A program made the translations under genes and the position numbers. From an uncultured Desulfobacter sp. (GTDB taxonomy: Bacteria > Desulfobacterota > Desulfobacteria > Desulfobacterales > Desulfobacteraceae): 64,000 nucleotides of DNA. The DNA is taken from the NCBI RefSeq assembly GCF_963677125.1, contig NZ_OY781882.1:5044501-5108500 (forward strand). The letters run 5' to 3'. The notes below the pieces were generated by a model, which saw nothing but the letters and a program-made list of their open reading frames with translations, was not told the DNA's origin and ran no database searches. This document shows, one piece after another, positions 45,901 through 54,075 of the stretch (positions are counted from its first letter, which is position 1; each line of letters opens with the position of its first letter).

Positions 45901-46501
45901 GGGAAGATTCACTCCGGGTGGAAACGGCAATCAGAAAAAAGATAAATATCAGCAGCACGCCAATGTAGGCGGCGGCCGCTTTGCGAAACATTACCACCAG
46001 GAAAACGGAAAACGTGACCAGAAAAACCAGGTTTGGTATGGTGAGCAGGACGCAAGCATGCACTAGCTGGCCCAAAGGCGCAGGCCCGAATTGCCCGGTT
46101 GCACCTCCTGAACCAAGAAAGGAAAAAAGAAGAATACCCAAAGGATAGCCCAGCACCACCGCTATATTGACAAGCAGAGCCCCGATATATTTGCCGCAGA
46201 AGTACCTTTTTTCATGTATGATTCCGGGATAGAGGATGTGAGCTGCCCCAGATTCCAGATCCCGGGCGAGAGCCCCGGCGGAAATAATGGCGGTAACAGC
46301 AAACAACAACATGCCCATGGCAGCCAGGTTCTGATAGTTGATTGCCGGGGCGTTGACCAGGACGTTATTGTTGGCAAGCATTTCGCTGGCGCCGATGGTG
46401 TACCAGACGCCTTGAAAAACCAGCAGGCCAAAGAAGATATATGTATACGCTTTTTTAGCGTTATACAGTATCTCGAACCGGACGATGGAAGCAAGTTTCA
46501 T
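42905..46501 (-). CDS. ABC-2 permease fused to M1-peptidase-like domain (zinc site lost)
   Basis: 1198 residues. Residues 1-260 form an ABC-2 type permease with about six helices. A second permease unit spans about 310-610. The rest (about 630-1180) is an M1 aminopeptidase-like domain, presumably periplasmic. In active M1 enzymes HExxH and a downstream Glu bind zinc; here the place is MARELASQW (951-959), so both His are Arg953 and Ser957, and the usual NEGFAEY region is LLTQSIAQYYAF, without the Glu. It is therefore a predicted pseudo-peptidase, perhaps a binding module. ATG overlaps the ATPase stop by 4 bp. Third gene of the TBDR-ATPase-permease operon. Confidence 0.85.
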   Translation of the reverse strand: MKLASIVRFEILYNAKKAYTYIFFGLLVFQGVWYTIGASEMLANNNVLVNAPAINYQNLAAMGMLLFAVTAIISAGALARDLESGAAHILYPGIIHEKRYFCGKYIGALLVNIAVVLGYPLGILLFSFLGSGGATGQFGPAPLGQLVHACVLLTIPNLVFLVTFSVFLVVMFRKAAAAYIGVLLIFIFFLIAVSTRSESSHVLLVELLDPFGYCAVKHIIDKMDILELNTAYLPLSTALLWNRIIWGAVSILLFGVSFLKFKFKHFVAQTTKKPRRQKGSECRPQEKPFQKKWGNAAFVPAYGLRTSLTKSVGFAWLEMKSMFRSPIFSLIMFTLFLMFLGYNFLWTSAHYLTTSHLPLTSVMTHARIPMMIVIALMLLILSGELLFKDRSSGVWLLTDAMPTPSWVFVLSRWLTMGSLAFFIASLILVAGLVSQLAMGFTDIEWGLYIRDLYGSRFGWITTLQIITFAFFCGALFNSRLKGHIFSIGIFMFIAMSVDYKLIEQYRFGFLFVPGGFGPEKYNYSEMNGYGVLDAGLFWYAGAWTALAALFFVLTLLLWNRGVDRSLRERWQVLRQKLPTSTGRVLTVTMILCLFSFGCFQYGIHDNLIRKAEYRTKAQNDTAAAAYEKKYAKYREMPQPKVTNLDLRLDLFPAKRQAAYTARLELENKTGKPMDTLHLDWDRKLTVTELYCDGHSLEKLEEDSEFRHAIYRLQPALAPGNTMGLNIKATLAYKGFHQSDFQGDLTYNGSVLGTDFLPFFGYDRSRELDENKERLGQGLDLLDSRMDRVENLFSRANRFESVQSDNLTWNMVISADGDQTVIGPGEKVNAWQEKGRNYARFRSEHPGSMDFKIISAQLVTKAFDCQGVPCRLSHDPRHTYNLPVFEDAVQKAVSWLSGKLGPYPYNVVQVVEKPLYDEDFITFANVTAISEAHGWTAEIKKDEDGQYVYLTMARELASQWILSSLKAANVQGAELLTQSIAQYYAFRFMDETWGPGQTEKWLDKAYKDYEKDGADEAIVEKPLILVDKAAYLSKEKGGLALYALARRMGPEIFDQWLGKWIVHACPKETFLTSADFYNDLKNFVPADLHPFVRDWFERRIQYRLSLDEAQIKGGKLALTISAAKMESEDEKGTMEKSFTAPLGIGMADESGNVKDVMQIMIRPGQNNYTLDCCLSSATVVLNPNYWYLIEARKKCSKKL

Positions 46502-47412
46502 AGTTGGGCCTCCGGCACGCCTGGGGACAATTCCGGCAAATTCACATGACCGCTGATCACCCCAAAATAGGCGTCTTCCATATTCGCTGTTTCGGGTTCA
46601 AAGGAGGCATCCGGCGCTGTTTTGCCGAACACATGGATACGCATCCGGCCTTGTTCGATATGGGTGGCGATAACTGCCAGCTTTTTCTTACAGGTATCCA
46701 GATCGTCTCTGTCTATTTCTTTTGTCCAAATTTTGCCTTCCACCGCTTGGACAATCTTTCTGGGCGGGGCATGGACCAATACCTGACCCCCGCCGATAAT
46801 GGCCATGTCCGAGCACAGGGAGGTCACATCCTCCACAATATGGGTGGAAAGAATGACTATGGCCTCTTCGCCTAATTCGCTCAGGATATTGTAGAATCGA
46901 TTTCTCTCTTCAGGATCCAGACCGGCCGTGGGCTCATCCACGATGATCAATTCGGGCTCTCCGATGAGTGCTTGGGCAATGCCGAAACGTTGTTTCATTC
47001 CGCCGGAATAGGTCTTCAGCCTCTTTTTACGAACTTCGTAGAGGTTCACTCTGTTCAGCAGATAAGCAACCTGGGCTCTGCGTTCAGTTTTTTTCTCAAA
47101 TCCCTTGATTTGGGCAATATAGTCCAGCATTTCCTGGGCGGACACCGTATCGTAAACGCCGAATTCCTGGGGTAGGTAGCCCAGGGTCCTGCGGATTTTT
47201 TCCGGTTCTTTTATGACATTGGCACCGTCAAGAAAAACTTGCCCCTGATCCACATCCTGCAGGGTGGCAAGGGTGCGCATCAGGGAAGATTTGCCGGCCC
47301 CGTTTTGCCCCAACAGGCCGAACATGCCTTTACCAATGGTCAGATTGACATCCTTCAGGGCCTGCACACCGTTAGAATAAGTTTTTGATAAATTCTTTAT
47401 AATCAGTTTCAT
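46498..47412 (-). CDS. ABC transporter ATPase, partner of the ABC-2/M1 fusion
   Basis: About 304 residues from ATG 47412 (MKLIIKNLSKTYSNG). Walker A GQNGAGKSS (35-43), signature YSGGMKQRF (135-143), Walker B LIIVDEPTAGLD (155-166), H-loop STHIVEDV. The C-terminal 80 residues are a family-specific tail. It starts 13 bp after the receptor stop and overlaps the permease gene by 4 bp, so the three are one operon. ATPases of this type usually power ABC-2 exporters. Confidence 0.93.
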   Translation of the reverse strand: MKLIIKNLSKTYSNGVQALKDVNLTIGKGMFGLLGQNGAGKSSLMRTLATLQDVDQGQVFLDGANVIKEPEKIRRTLGYLPQEFGVYDTVSAQEMLDYIAQIKGFEKKTERRAQVAYLLNRVNLYEVRKKRLKTYSGGMKQRFGIAQALIGEPELIIVDEPTAGLDPEERNRFYNILSELGEEAIVILSTHIVEDVTSLCSDMAIIGGGQVLVHAPPRKIVQAVEGKIWTKEIDRDDLDTCKKKLAVIATHIEQGRMRIHVFGKTAPDASFEPETANMEDAYFGVISGHVNLPELSPGVPEAQL

Positions 47413-47425
47413 TTTTAATTCTCTA

Positions 47426-49495
47426 TTAAAAGTGATATTTTGCACCGATTCCTAAAAATCGTCCTTCACCGTAAGTTAAAACAGTCCCTGTCATCATATT
47501 ATCAGCAGCCGTTAAATAGCTTTCATCGGTGATATTATTTGCATAAGCATAAATATCCCAACCATCAAAGAGATATCCTATTTTTACATCAGCTGTGGTA
47601 TATGAATTTTCTTGATATGTATTTGTATCATTAAAATACATTTTTCCTTGATTTTTGATATCAAGCCTGCCGTAGATCCCATGATCGTTAGAATATGACA
47701 CGCCTAAATTAGCCGTATGTGAAGGGGTCCTCTGTATTTTATTATCTTTTAGATCCGTTCCGCTTGCATTCGTGTATTCATTATATTTTGCTTCGATAAG
47801 CCCGAAAGAACCATCAATGCGCCAATTCTCATTTATTGTATATCCCAGTTCTAATTCTATTCCTTGAGAATAAGCTTCTGCCGCATTTGATGTATGTGTG
47901 ACCCCTGTTGCATCATCATGACTGTAGACATGTAAGTCTTCAATATCCAAATAAAAAATAGCGGCTGAAAGATATAAACGATTATCCAATAAGTCCCCTC
48001 GTATCCCTAACTCATAGTTGATGGACTCTTGGGCATCAAACTTATTTTGGTCGACTGTACCGCTACTTGCAGCATAATTGTATCCGCCTGCAAGATACCC
48101 TTTGGTGATACTAAAGTAAGAGCTTAGATCCTTATGTATTTTATAGGAAAGCGCTATTTTGGGTAGAAAAGTATCCCAAGTATTATCCTCATCCAAGGTA
48201 TAACGGGGCGCGCCTGTAGTACCTGCAGGCAGGCAATAATTTTTTGAATCAATATCTTTTGTAATTCTTTGATATCTGCCACCTAAAGTTAGTTCATAAT
48301 CCTCTAAAAAAGGGATAACGACTTGTCCGAAGGCAGCCAAAGTATCACTTTTGATTTCAGAAATTGCATCTGTATATGTATCAGAAAGTCTGGTCGCAAC
48401 TAAAATGTCATCTTTTTGGTTTTCATAATATAGTCCCGTAACCCATCTTAACCCATCATTATTATTGGAAAGTCTAAACTCTTGAGCGATATTCTTTGAT
48501 TCCATCTCCATGAAATAAGATAAGCTATCATATGGACTATTATCAGAATGATCGTAATCATAGTATTGGTCAATTTCCGTTTTTTTATGTGTTGTTAAAG
48601 AGGAAAATCTTAAATCTTTAAAATCATAATCTATATGAAGCGCCTGGGCATCAGACTTGTTCTCTGAATATGTATCTTCATCATAGGATACATCTTTAAA
48701 ATCATCTCTTTCATAGCTATTAATATCTGAACCAAAAGGTACTATCCCACCCTCTTCACCGTATTTTGTATCACTCTCTTTAGACGCATTGAATTTTATA
48801 CTTAGATCTTCAGTTGGATTATATTTTAACTTGATATTAGAAAGATAATTCTCTTTTTCATTTGCATCCTCTCTTTGACCGGGATAGTGGTTTGTCGCAT
48901 AGCCGTCACTTTGGGAATATACGCCGTTTAGCCCGAAAAAGAGTTTATTATCAATCACCGGGGCACTAATATCAAAAGCGATTTCGCCATAATTATCCGT
49001 ACCGTATTCCGCGGATACACTTCCCGCCACAGTATTTGAAGGTTCTTTTGTAACAATATTAATAACCCCACCCATCGAGTCTTTTCCGTAAATTGTTCCT
49101 TGAGGGCCTCTTAGAACTTCTACTCTTAAAATATTTGATATGGTTTTATTAAAACCCCACCGGTGACTATAGGGAACGCCATCTACATAGATCACCATTG
49201 GACTGGCATTCGTAAACATAGAGCTATTTAAACCTCTAAAGTTTATTACTGAAGTTGAGATAAGATTTGGAATATATTTTATTAAATCGCTAACATCCTT
49301 TATCCCTCTTTCCTCAATCTCAACATCTGTCATAACCGTAATACTTTGGGGTATCTCTTTGATATTTTCTTCCATTTTATTTGCCGTTACCGTTACGCTA
49401 TCTAAATCTAAAATTTGCGTATCTTGCGCATAAAGAAGATTTCCCAAAAGCAAGGATATTGCGATAGATAAGCTTATCGATTTTAGTTTATTCAT
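47426..49495 (-). CDS. TonB-dependent receptor 5 (AT-rich), in operon with ABC/M1 genes
   Basis: 689 residues: signal peptide 1-23 (ending LLYA), TonB-box-like LDSVTVTANK (31-40), plug with LRGPQGTIYGKDSMGGVIN, barrel ending IGAKYHF. The plug signature KDSMGGVIN links it to receptors 7 and 8 (KDAIGGVIN) rather than to 1-4. Codon use is markedly A/T-rich compared with the ATPase and permease genes 13 bp away, suggesting the receptor was acquired separately. First gene of the receptor-ATPase-permease operon; the AraC gene at 49711 lies upstream. Confidence 0.93.
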   Translation of the reverse strand: MNKLKSISLSIAISLLLGNLLYAQDTQILDLDSVTVTANKMEENIKEIPQSITVMTDVEIEERGIKDVSDLIKYIPNLISTSVINFRGLNSSMFTNASPMVIYVDGVPYSHRWGFNKTISNILRVEVLRGPQGTIYGKDSMGGVINIVTKEPSNTVAGSVSAEYGTDNYGEIAFDISAPVIDNKLFFGLNGVYSQSDGYATNHYPGQREDANEKENYLSNIKLKYNPTEDLSIKFNASKESDTKYGEEGGIVPFGSDINSYERDDFKDVSYDEDTYSENKSDAQALHIDYDFKDLRFSSLTTHKKTEIDQYYDYDHSDNSPYDSLSYFMEMESKNIAQEFRLSNNNDGLRWVTGLYYENQKDDILVATRLSDTYTDAISEIKSDTLAAFGQVVIPFLEDYELTLGGRYQRITKDIDSKNYCLPAGTTGAPRYTLDEDNTWDTFLPKIALSYKIHKDLSSYFSITKGYLAGGYNYAASSGTVDQNKFDAQESINYELGIRGDLLDNRLYLSAAIFYLDIEDLHVYSHDDATGVTHTSNAAEAYSQGIELELGYTINENWRIDGSFGLIEAKYNEYTNASGTDLKDNKIQRTPSHTANLGVSYSNDHGIYGRLDIKNQGKMYFNDTNTYQENSYTTADVKIGYLFDGWDIYAYANNITDESYLTAADNMMTGTVLTYGEGRFLGIGAKYHF

Positions 49496-49710
49496 AGCAT
49501 TGCCTTTTTTAGTTATATTTTATTTTTTTGGTTTCTGAGCTAAACGCGGCAATAGTATTACCAGATACCTATAAAGGGCGGCTAATGGTAGATGAATATA
49601 TTTTAATGATGCGCGAACTTTTTATGTATTGGCTTTAAAGTGGTTGACGTGTGATTTTTGCGAAATCAACCATTTAAGGGGCGCGGAGAAACGATATTAT
49701 AAGCTCTGTG

Positions 49711-50760
49711 TTAACGGTTGGTCCGGTTGAGTTTCGCCTGCTGAAAGCGGTAGGAATGGGTGGAACATTTCAAACATTCCCGCGGATTCATCTTATATTG
49801 TTCTTTAAACGCACTGGAAAAATGGCTCAAACAAGAATAGCCCACAAAACAGGATGCTTCGGTGACATTCATTTTCCCCGTCGTCAAAAGCCGACGGGCC
49901 GTTTCAAGGCGCATATCCCGAAGGCATCCGAAAACCGTGTTCCCGAACAGGGCTTTGAAGCCGCGATTCAATTTGCAATGGTTCATGCCTGCAATTTTTG
50001 CCAGATCATAGAGATTCGGCGGGTTGGCAAGGTCTTTTTGCATGACCTCCCTTACGTGATAAAGCCTGTCGATTTCCGAGGATTGAAATTGTCTTGCTGA
50101 ATGCCTGTCATGGTTTGTATGATTCAGCAAATCTATCATTAGGTCGATAAGTTCCAATGATTTGGCTTCAAAATATAGTTTTCTATGGGATAGAGTTAAA
50201 GATGGATCAAGCATCTGAGCCAGAACCAACCGTATTTGTGGCGTTGAAGGCATGCTCAAACTCTTAAATTCCGGGATCTTATCTTCGCAGACGCATTGTA
50301 AGGCCGAAGGTAAACTCTGTGTTTGATCGCAAACGATTTTCCTGAAGTCATTGAACGAAAAACCGATAGCGACAATCGAGAAATTTTGTTTTTCAGGAAC
50401 GTCAACCTGCCATTGCCAGCCATTTTTTGCAATGATGAAACCATTATTGTCCCTGCAAAACAGAAGATCATTCCCAACACCGTTCACCTTGGTTCTGTCA
50501 AAACCGGACAGGCAAAAATGGAAACCGATGAACGCTTCATCGCTTTGGCCATACAGTTTGGTCTGATGTTTAAATCGGCGTTGTTGAAAACTTAAGGTCA
50601 TTCCGGAGGAAAACTTTATCATTTGAATGGACGCCTGGCCAAAAACATCCGACATCACCCAATTAATAGGGCCATTATGCAAAACGGTTGAGCTGAACAA
50701 GGAACTCCCGTCAATTCCCTCCTGCCATTTTCCCATGTGCATGAAATCATGTTCCATCAA
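49711..50760 (-). CDS. AraC-family regulator paired with receptor 5
   Basis: 349 residues. The sensing domain carries FIGFHFCLSGFDRTKV. The double helix-turn-helix runs from LYDLAKIAGMNHCKLNRGF to NVTEASCFVGYSCLSHFSSAF. The tail RTNR follows a basic stretch. It lies 215 bp upstream of receptor 5 on the same strand. Its base composition is closer to the genome average than that of receptor 5. Probable activator of the receptor-ATPase-permease operon. Confidence 0.9.
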   Translation of the reverse strand: MMEHDFMHMGKWQEGIDGSSLFSSTVLHNGPINWVMSDVFGQASIQMIKFSSGMTLSFQQRRFKHQTKLYGQSDEAFIGFHFCLSGFDRTKVNGVGNDLLFCRDNNGFIIAKNGWQWQVDVPEKQNFSIVAIGFSFNDFRKIVCDQTQSLPSALQCVCEDKIPEFKSLSMPSTPQIRLVLAQMLDPSLTLSHRKLYFEAKSLELIDLMIDLLNHTNHDRHSARQFQSSEIDRLYHVREVMQKDLANPPNLYDLAKIAGMNHCKLNRGFKALFGNTVFGCLRDMRLETARRLLTTGKMNVTEASCFVGYSCLSHFSSAFKEQYKMNPRECLKCSTHSYRFQQAKLNRTNR

Positions 50761-51164
50761 CTTATCTCAGATGCTGCTGACAACGTTATATTTTATCGTT
50801 ATGATTCTATATGGTTATTTAATTAAGCCTCAGTAAATAAGTGGTGGCTGAATTAGTTAGAAGTTTTTTTGGCAGATTTGTGCATGGTTTGTCAATATTT
50901 TTTCCGGCAGTTAGCGCAGGTAAAGCTCTCATCCGGCCCGCTATCAGATGAAAACTCCCGGATTGAAAAGTTTTCTCTTCTATCCCTCATGACTGGTAAC
51001 GGAAACATAAGCTTTCTGCATATGAGGGGTGCAACTATGGGAATTTATTAGTACATGGCGATGATCCTAAAAAACATATTGCTTTTTTATCTTTAATCAT
51101 GCTAACCAGTTTTAGTTAGATCTGTATTATATTTTCAAAATTGACTAACTTTTAAGGAGCATCC
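50761..51164. other. Gene-free stretch
   Basis: On the minus strand a short frame (about 50892-50990, MRDRRENFSIREFSS to FTCANCRKKY) has a Cys-x2-Cys pair but no ribosome site, so it is not called. Near 51113 and 51144 GTTAG- and CTAAC-type half-sites occur without the exact N6 spacing of the operators elsewhere. AAGGAG precedes the gene at 51165. Confidence 0.4.
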
Positions 51165-51470
51165 ATGGAAAACCGCTATGGCACAACATTGGATATGATT
51201 ATCCAGGAAGTGGAAAATAACGGCATCACCCAGTTGATTGCGATCGACAGCAAAGGACTGTATCTAACTACCCGGGACCGGCTGGACCGGATGGTGGCTG
51301 ATGTCAACCGTTACGGGGTCCCTCGGCGGGAGGTAAACCAAGTGCTGGAGGACCTGGGCCTTGATCCATTGCAATTATTCAATGCCAACAAGCACTTGAT
51401 AAAAACCGATACCGGCCAGACCAAGGGGAAAGCATTGAATCCCATCAAGGCATCAAAGAGAAGAGGATAG
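51165..51470 (+). CDS. Hypothetical protein, 101 aa
   Basis: Not recognised. The start has AAGGAGC at a good distance. The product is mixed-charge and soluble, with predicted helices (TTLDMIIQEVENNGI, RLDRMVADVNRYGVP) and a basic C-terminus ending ASKRRG, which could bind nucleic acid or be flexible. No membrane segment, signal peptide or Cys pair. The gene at 51504 begins 33 bp downstream on the same strand, so they may be co-transcribed. It does not look like a gene shadow because nothing is coded opposite. Confidence 0.6.
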   Translation: MENRYGTTLDMIIQEVENNGITQLIAIDSKGLYLTTRDRLDRMVADVNRYGVPRREVNQVLEDLGLDPLQLFNANKHLIKTDTGQTKGKALNPIKASKRRG

Positions 51471-51503
51471 GTTTCCGGGTTCTTAAAAAAGGATGATCAT
51501 ACA

Positions 51504-52127
51504 GTGATTATAAATTGTTTTGCGGCGGCCATACTGGTCACGCCGTTGATTTCTATGGCTTTCCCGGCCATTGATTATTTGCGGTCCTATAAAAACGAAA
51601 CAAAAGCCGGTTCCCAGGGTAAAAAAGCCGACTATAATTATTTTTTTTATCTGCTGGTAATCGGGGTGGTTGGCATGTGGGGAACATGGATTTTCGGCAT
51701 TATACGGCTGTTTTCAACCCACGGCACAAGCTTTATAAAGCACGGGAGTGTCGGTTCAGCACCGTTCTGGCTGTTTCAGATGGTCGGATTGATCATTTTT
51801 GGAGCCGGTGCCGTGATCTACAATCTGACCATTGTTGCTGCCGGTAAGTATCTGCGCCCGGCCCCTGCCGGCACGCTTGATAAGCATATACTCATAGACA
51901 AGGGGCCCTTTTCCCTGATTCGCCACCCGCTTTACATCGCTTATTTTTTAATCAATATCGGTTTAAGCCTGACTTTTTTATACGTCATACCTTTGTTTTC
52001 TGCCGTGTTGATTGTCCTGGGTATTTACCCTACGGCCAAGGCCGAAGAAGCGGTGCTTGAAAAACAGCTTGGCGATAAATATATCAGTTATAAGCAACGC
52101 GTTGGCATGTTTGTCCCCTGGTTTTAA
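51504..52127 (+). CDS. Isoprenylcysteine-methyltransferase-like membrane protein
   Basis: 207 residues with about five membrane helices. The C-terminal half has the ICMT/PEMT methyltransferase pattern: KYLRPAPAG, then FSLIRHPLYIAYFL (RHP at 140-142, which binds S-adenosylmethionine in the family), and KAEEAVLEKQLGDKY (the acidic pair). Start is GTG at 51504, with AAGGAT upstream. The substrate of bacterial members is mostly unknown; lipids or small isoprenoids are possible. Confidence 0.8.
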   Translation: MIINCFAAAILVTPLISMAFPAIDYLRSYKNETKAGSQGKKADYNYFFYLLVIGVVGMWGTWIFGIIRLFSTHGTSFIKHGSVGSAPFWLFQMVGLIIFGAGAVIYNLTIVAAGKYLRPAPAGTLDKHILIDKGPFSLIRHPLYIAYFLINIGLSLTFLYVIPLFSAVLIVLGIYPTAKAEEAVLEKQLGDKYISYKQRVGMFVPWF

Positions 52128-52148
52128 GTCGCGCCTGAATGAAAAACT

Positions 52149-52231
52149 GGAAATTTAGGATTGAGAATACTAAATTTCAAGAAGTTTATAAAAAATTGCT
52201 TGAAATTTTGAACTAAGAATACTAAATTTCC
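52149..52231 (+). promoter_or_regulatory. Repeated boxes before the AAA/DUF4143 gene
   Basis: AGAATACTAAATTTC occurs twice (52164-52178 and 52216-52230). GGAAATTTAG (52149-52158) and CTAAATTTCC (52222-52231) form a perfect inverted pair. The second box ends 4 bp before the ATG, leaving no room for a normal ribosome site. It may be an autoregulatory operator. Confidence 0.5.
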
Positions 52232-52234
52232 TGA

Positions 52235-53476
52235 ATGTATATCGATAGAATAGCAAGCGACAAACTGTTGAAGCTGGCCAACACATTCCCGGCAGTTGTA
52301 ATTTCCGGTGCCAGGCAGGTTGGAAAAAGTACACTTGTAGAGCATCTTTTTAAAGAAAAAGCGGATATTGTTGTTTTTGACCCTGTTATTGACGTTGAAA
52401 ATGCAAGACAAGATCCTGAGCTTTTTTTAAATAATCACCGTACGCCGATTATTTTGGATGAAATACAATATGCGCCTGAACTAATTCCGGTAATTAAAAG
52501 ACGTATTGATAAAGACCGGTCTTCCGGGCAATACATCATAACCGGTTCTCAACAATGGGGGGTACTGAAGTCCATATCCGAAAGCCTGGCCGGGCGGGCC
52601 GTTTTTCTTGATCTTGAATCTTTGTCTCTTGCTGAAATTTCTGGGAAGCAGGATGTTAAAGCATTGATTCATGCGTGGCTGGATTCTCCGGATGCTTTTC
52701 TGGTAGCCGCCCCTGTCCGTCTGCCTGTCAGTTCAAATCTTTATGAACTGTTATGGAAAGGCTCAATGCCTGAAACCCGATTTATTGATCCGGAATTGAT
52801 CCCTGACTATTATAACGCCTATATCAGAACCTATATAGAAAGGGATGTCCGGCTCCTTGCCAACATATCGGACTTCCAGCTTTTTGGACGGTTTTTACGG
52901 TTAATGACTGCTCTCACCGCCCAGGAGATTAATCACAGCCAATTAGGCAGGGAATTAGGACTGTCTCCCAAAACTACCAGCCAATGGCTTGAAATACTCA
53001 CTGCTACATTTCAATGGTTCCAAGTTTTTCCCTATTCCGGCAACACATTAAAAAGAATAAGCGGCAAACCAAAGGGATATATCGCAGATACAGGGTTGGC
53101 ATGTACGTCCCAGGCAATATCAACACCAACAGCTGTCGGATCACATCCAAATCTGGGCGCTTTATTTGAAACCGCCGTTGTTGGTGAAATAAGAAAGCAG
53201 ATTTCGATTTTATCGCCGAAACCAAACCTGTACCATTGGCGTTCCCATGGTGGCGGAGAGGTGGATTTCATTCTTGAAAGAGATGCTGTTTTTTATCCAA
53301 TCGAGATTAAGGCTAAATCAAATCCCTCCCGGAAAGATACGACCGGAATCAGCAGTTTTAGAAAAACATATCCCCATCTGAAAATAGAAAAAGGACTCGT
53401 CCTCTGCCCGACTGATAAGGTCATTCAATTGTCGGACCTTGATTATGCAGTGCCCTGGGACATTCAAGGAGAATAG
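52235..53476 (+). CDS. AAA ATPase with DUF4143 domain
   Basis: 413 residues. N-terminal AAA_14 domain with Walker A GARQVGKST (25-33) and Walker B PIILDEIQYAPEL (71-83). The middle holds a helix-turn-helix-like region (QLGRELGLSPKTTSQWL). The DUF4143 part (about 200-370) ends in a nuclease-like pattern, GGGEVDFILER and FYPIEIKAKSN (E-VD and E-I-K). Such proteins are widespread orphan genes of unknown role, often in variable regions. It follows the ICMT-like gene but has its own repeat-rich promoter. Confidence 0.88.
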   Translation: MYIDRIASDKLLKLANTFPAVVISGARQVGKSTLVEHLFKEKADIVVFDPVIDVENARQDPELFLNNHRTPIILDEIQYAPELIPVIKRRIDKDRSSGQYIITGSQQWGVLKSISESLAGRAVFLDLESLSLAEISGKQDVKALIHAWLDSPDAFLVAAPVRLPVSSNLYELLWKGSMPETRFIDPELIPDYYNAYIRTYIERDVRLLANISDFQLFGRFLRLMTALTAQEINHSQLGRELGLSPKTTSQWLEILTATFQWFQVFPYSGNTLKRISGKPKGYIADTGLACTSQAISTPTAVGSHPNLGALFETAVVGEIRKQISILSPKPNLYHWRSHGGGEVDFILERDAVFYPIEIKAKSNPSRKDTTGISSFRKTYPHLKIEKGLVLCPTDKVIQLSDLDYAVPWDIQGE

Positions 53477-53521
53477 GGATGTTCACGCCCAAAAATAGAA
53501 TAAAAACAATAGAACAATATC

Positions 53522-53752
53522 CTAAAGACAGGCAACTGCTATCGGAAGAAACGCCCCGTTGCTACCCAAAATGCGGACAACACCGGGGGGAAACAAGTAT
53601 AGGAACAGGGCAAAAGCGGTTGAGGCCAGAAAGGTTATGGGTATCAGGTTGCCCAACAGACGCCCCACGGTCTCATGGTCTTTTTGCCCCATGGCCACGG
53701 AAAGAACCGCGCTGGAACCACTTCCCATGATCACCAATATGGCCTGATTCAT
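53522..53752 (-). pseudogene. MATE-family efflux protein fragment
   Basis: The minus strand codes MNQAILVIMGSGSSAVLSVA, then MGQKDHETVGRLLGNLI and two helices up to GSNGAFLPIA, typical of the early part of a MATE/NorM transporter. Only about 75 of 450 residues remain. It directly abuts a TBDR fragment on the same strand. Confidence 0.75.
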
Positions 53753-53764
53753 AGAATATTTCCT

Positions 53765-54006
53765 TATAGGCTTTGTGAAAAAGAATCGATATAGCTGTCG
53801 CCCGGCATATCAATGTTGACTTCTTCAGCATCATCTCTGTTAAGTTCACTGATATCTGTTCCGGCAGGCAATGCATAACCATTGCTCCCCGGACTTTGGT
53901 TGTCCATGGCAAGCGTCAGTCTTGCTGAAAGCCTGTCGGTTGGGGTAAATAAAATATAGCCGCTGACTTGCTGTTGATCGGATTCGCTGAAGATATTGGG
54001 TCCACT
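53765..54006 (-). pseudogene. TBDR internal fragment
   Basis: The minus strand reads FSESDQQQVSGYILFTPTDR, then LSARLTLAMDNQS, NGYALPAGTDISELNRDDAE and ending SFSQSL. It matches residues about 230-310 of the receptors at 56954 and 60614. Both ends are cut. It indicates a third receptor of that subfamily once stood here. Confidence 0.85.
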
Positions 54007-54075
54007 TCAGACAAAATACCCTTAATTCTTTAAAAATGTTTTCTTTATTTTTAATTTCAGGGCACTATCATACGC

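Larger units (their letters stand above)
53477..54075. other. Stretch with MATE and TBDR scraps
   Basis: Apart from the two fragments listed separately, nothing coding is seen. The right edge (54007-54075) is a short leader beyond the methyltransferase stop. Confidence 0.6.

Noticed and set aside
42905..46501. Active M1 aminopeptidase
   Set aside because: Both zinc His and the downstream Glu are replaced, so peptidase activity is not expected.
50892..50990. Small minus-strand protein with a Cys-x2-Cys pair
   Set aside because: No ribosome site and no family; too short to support.
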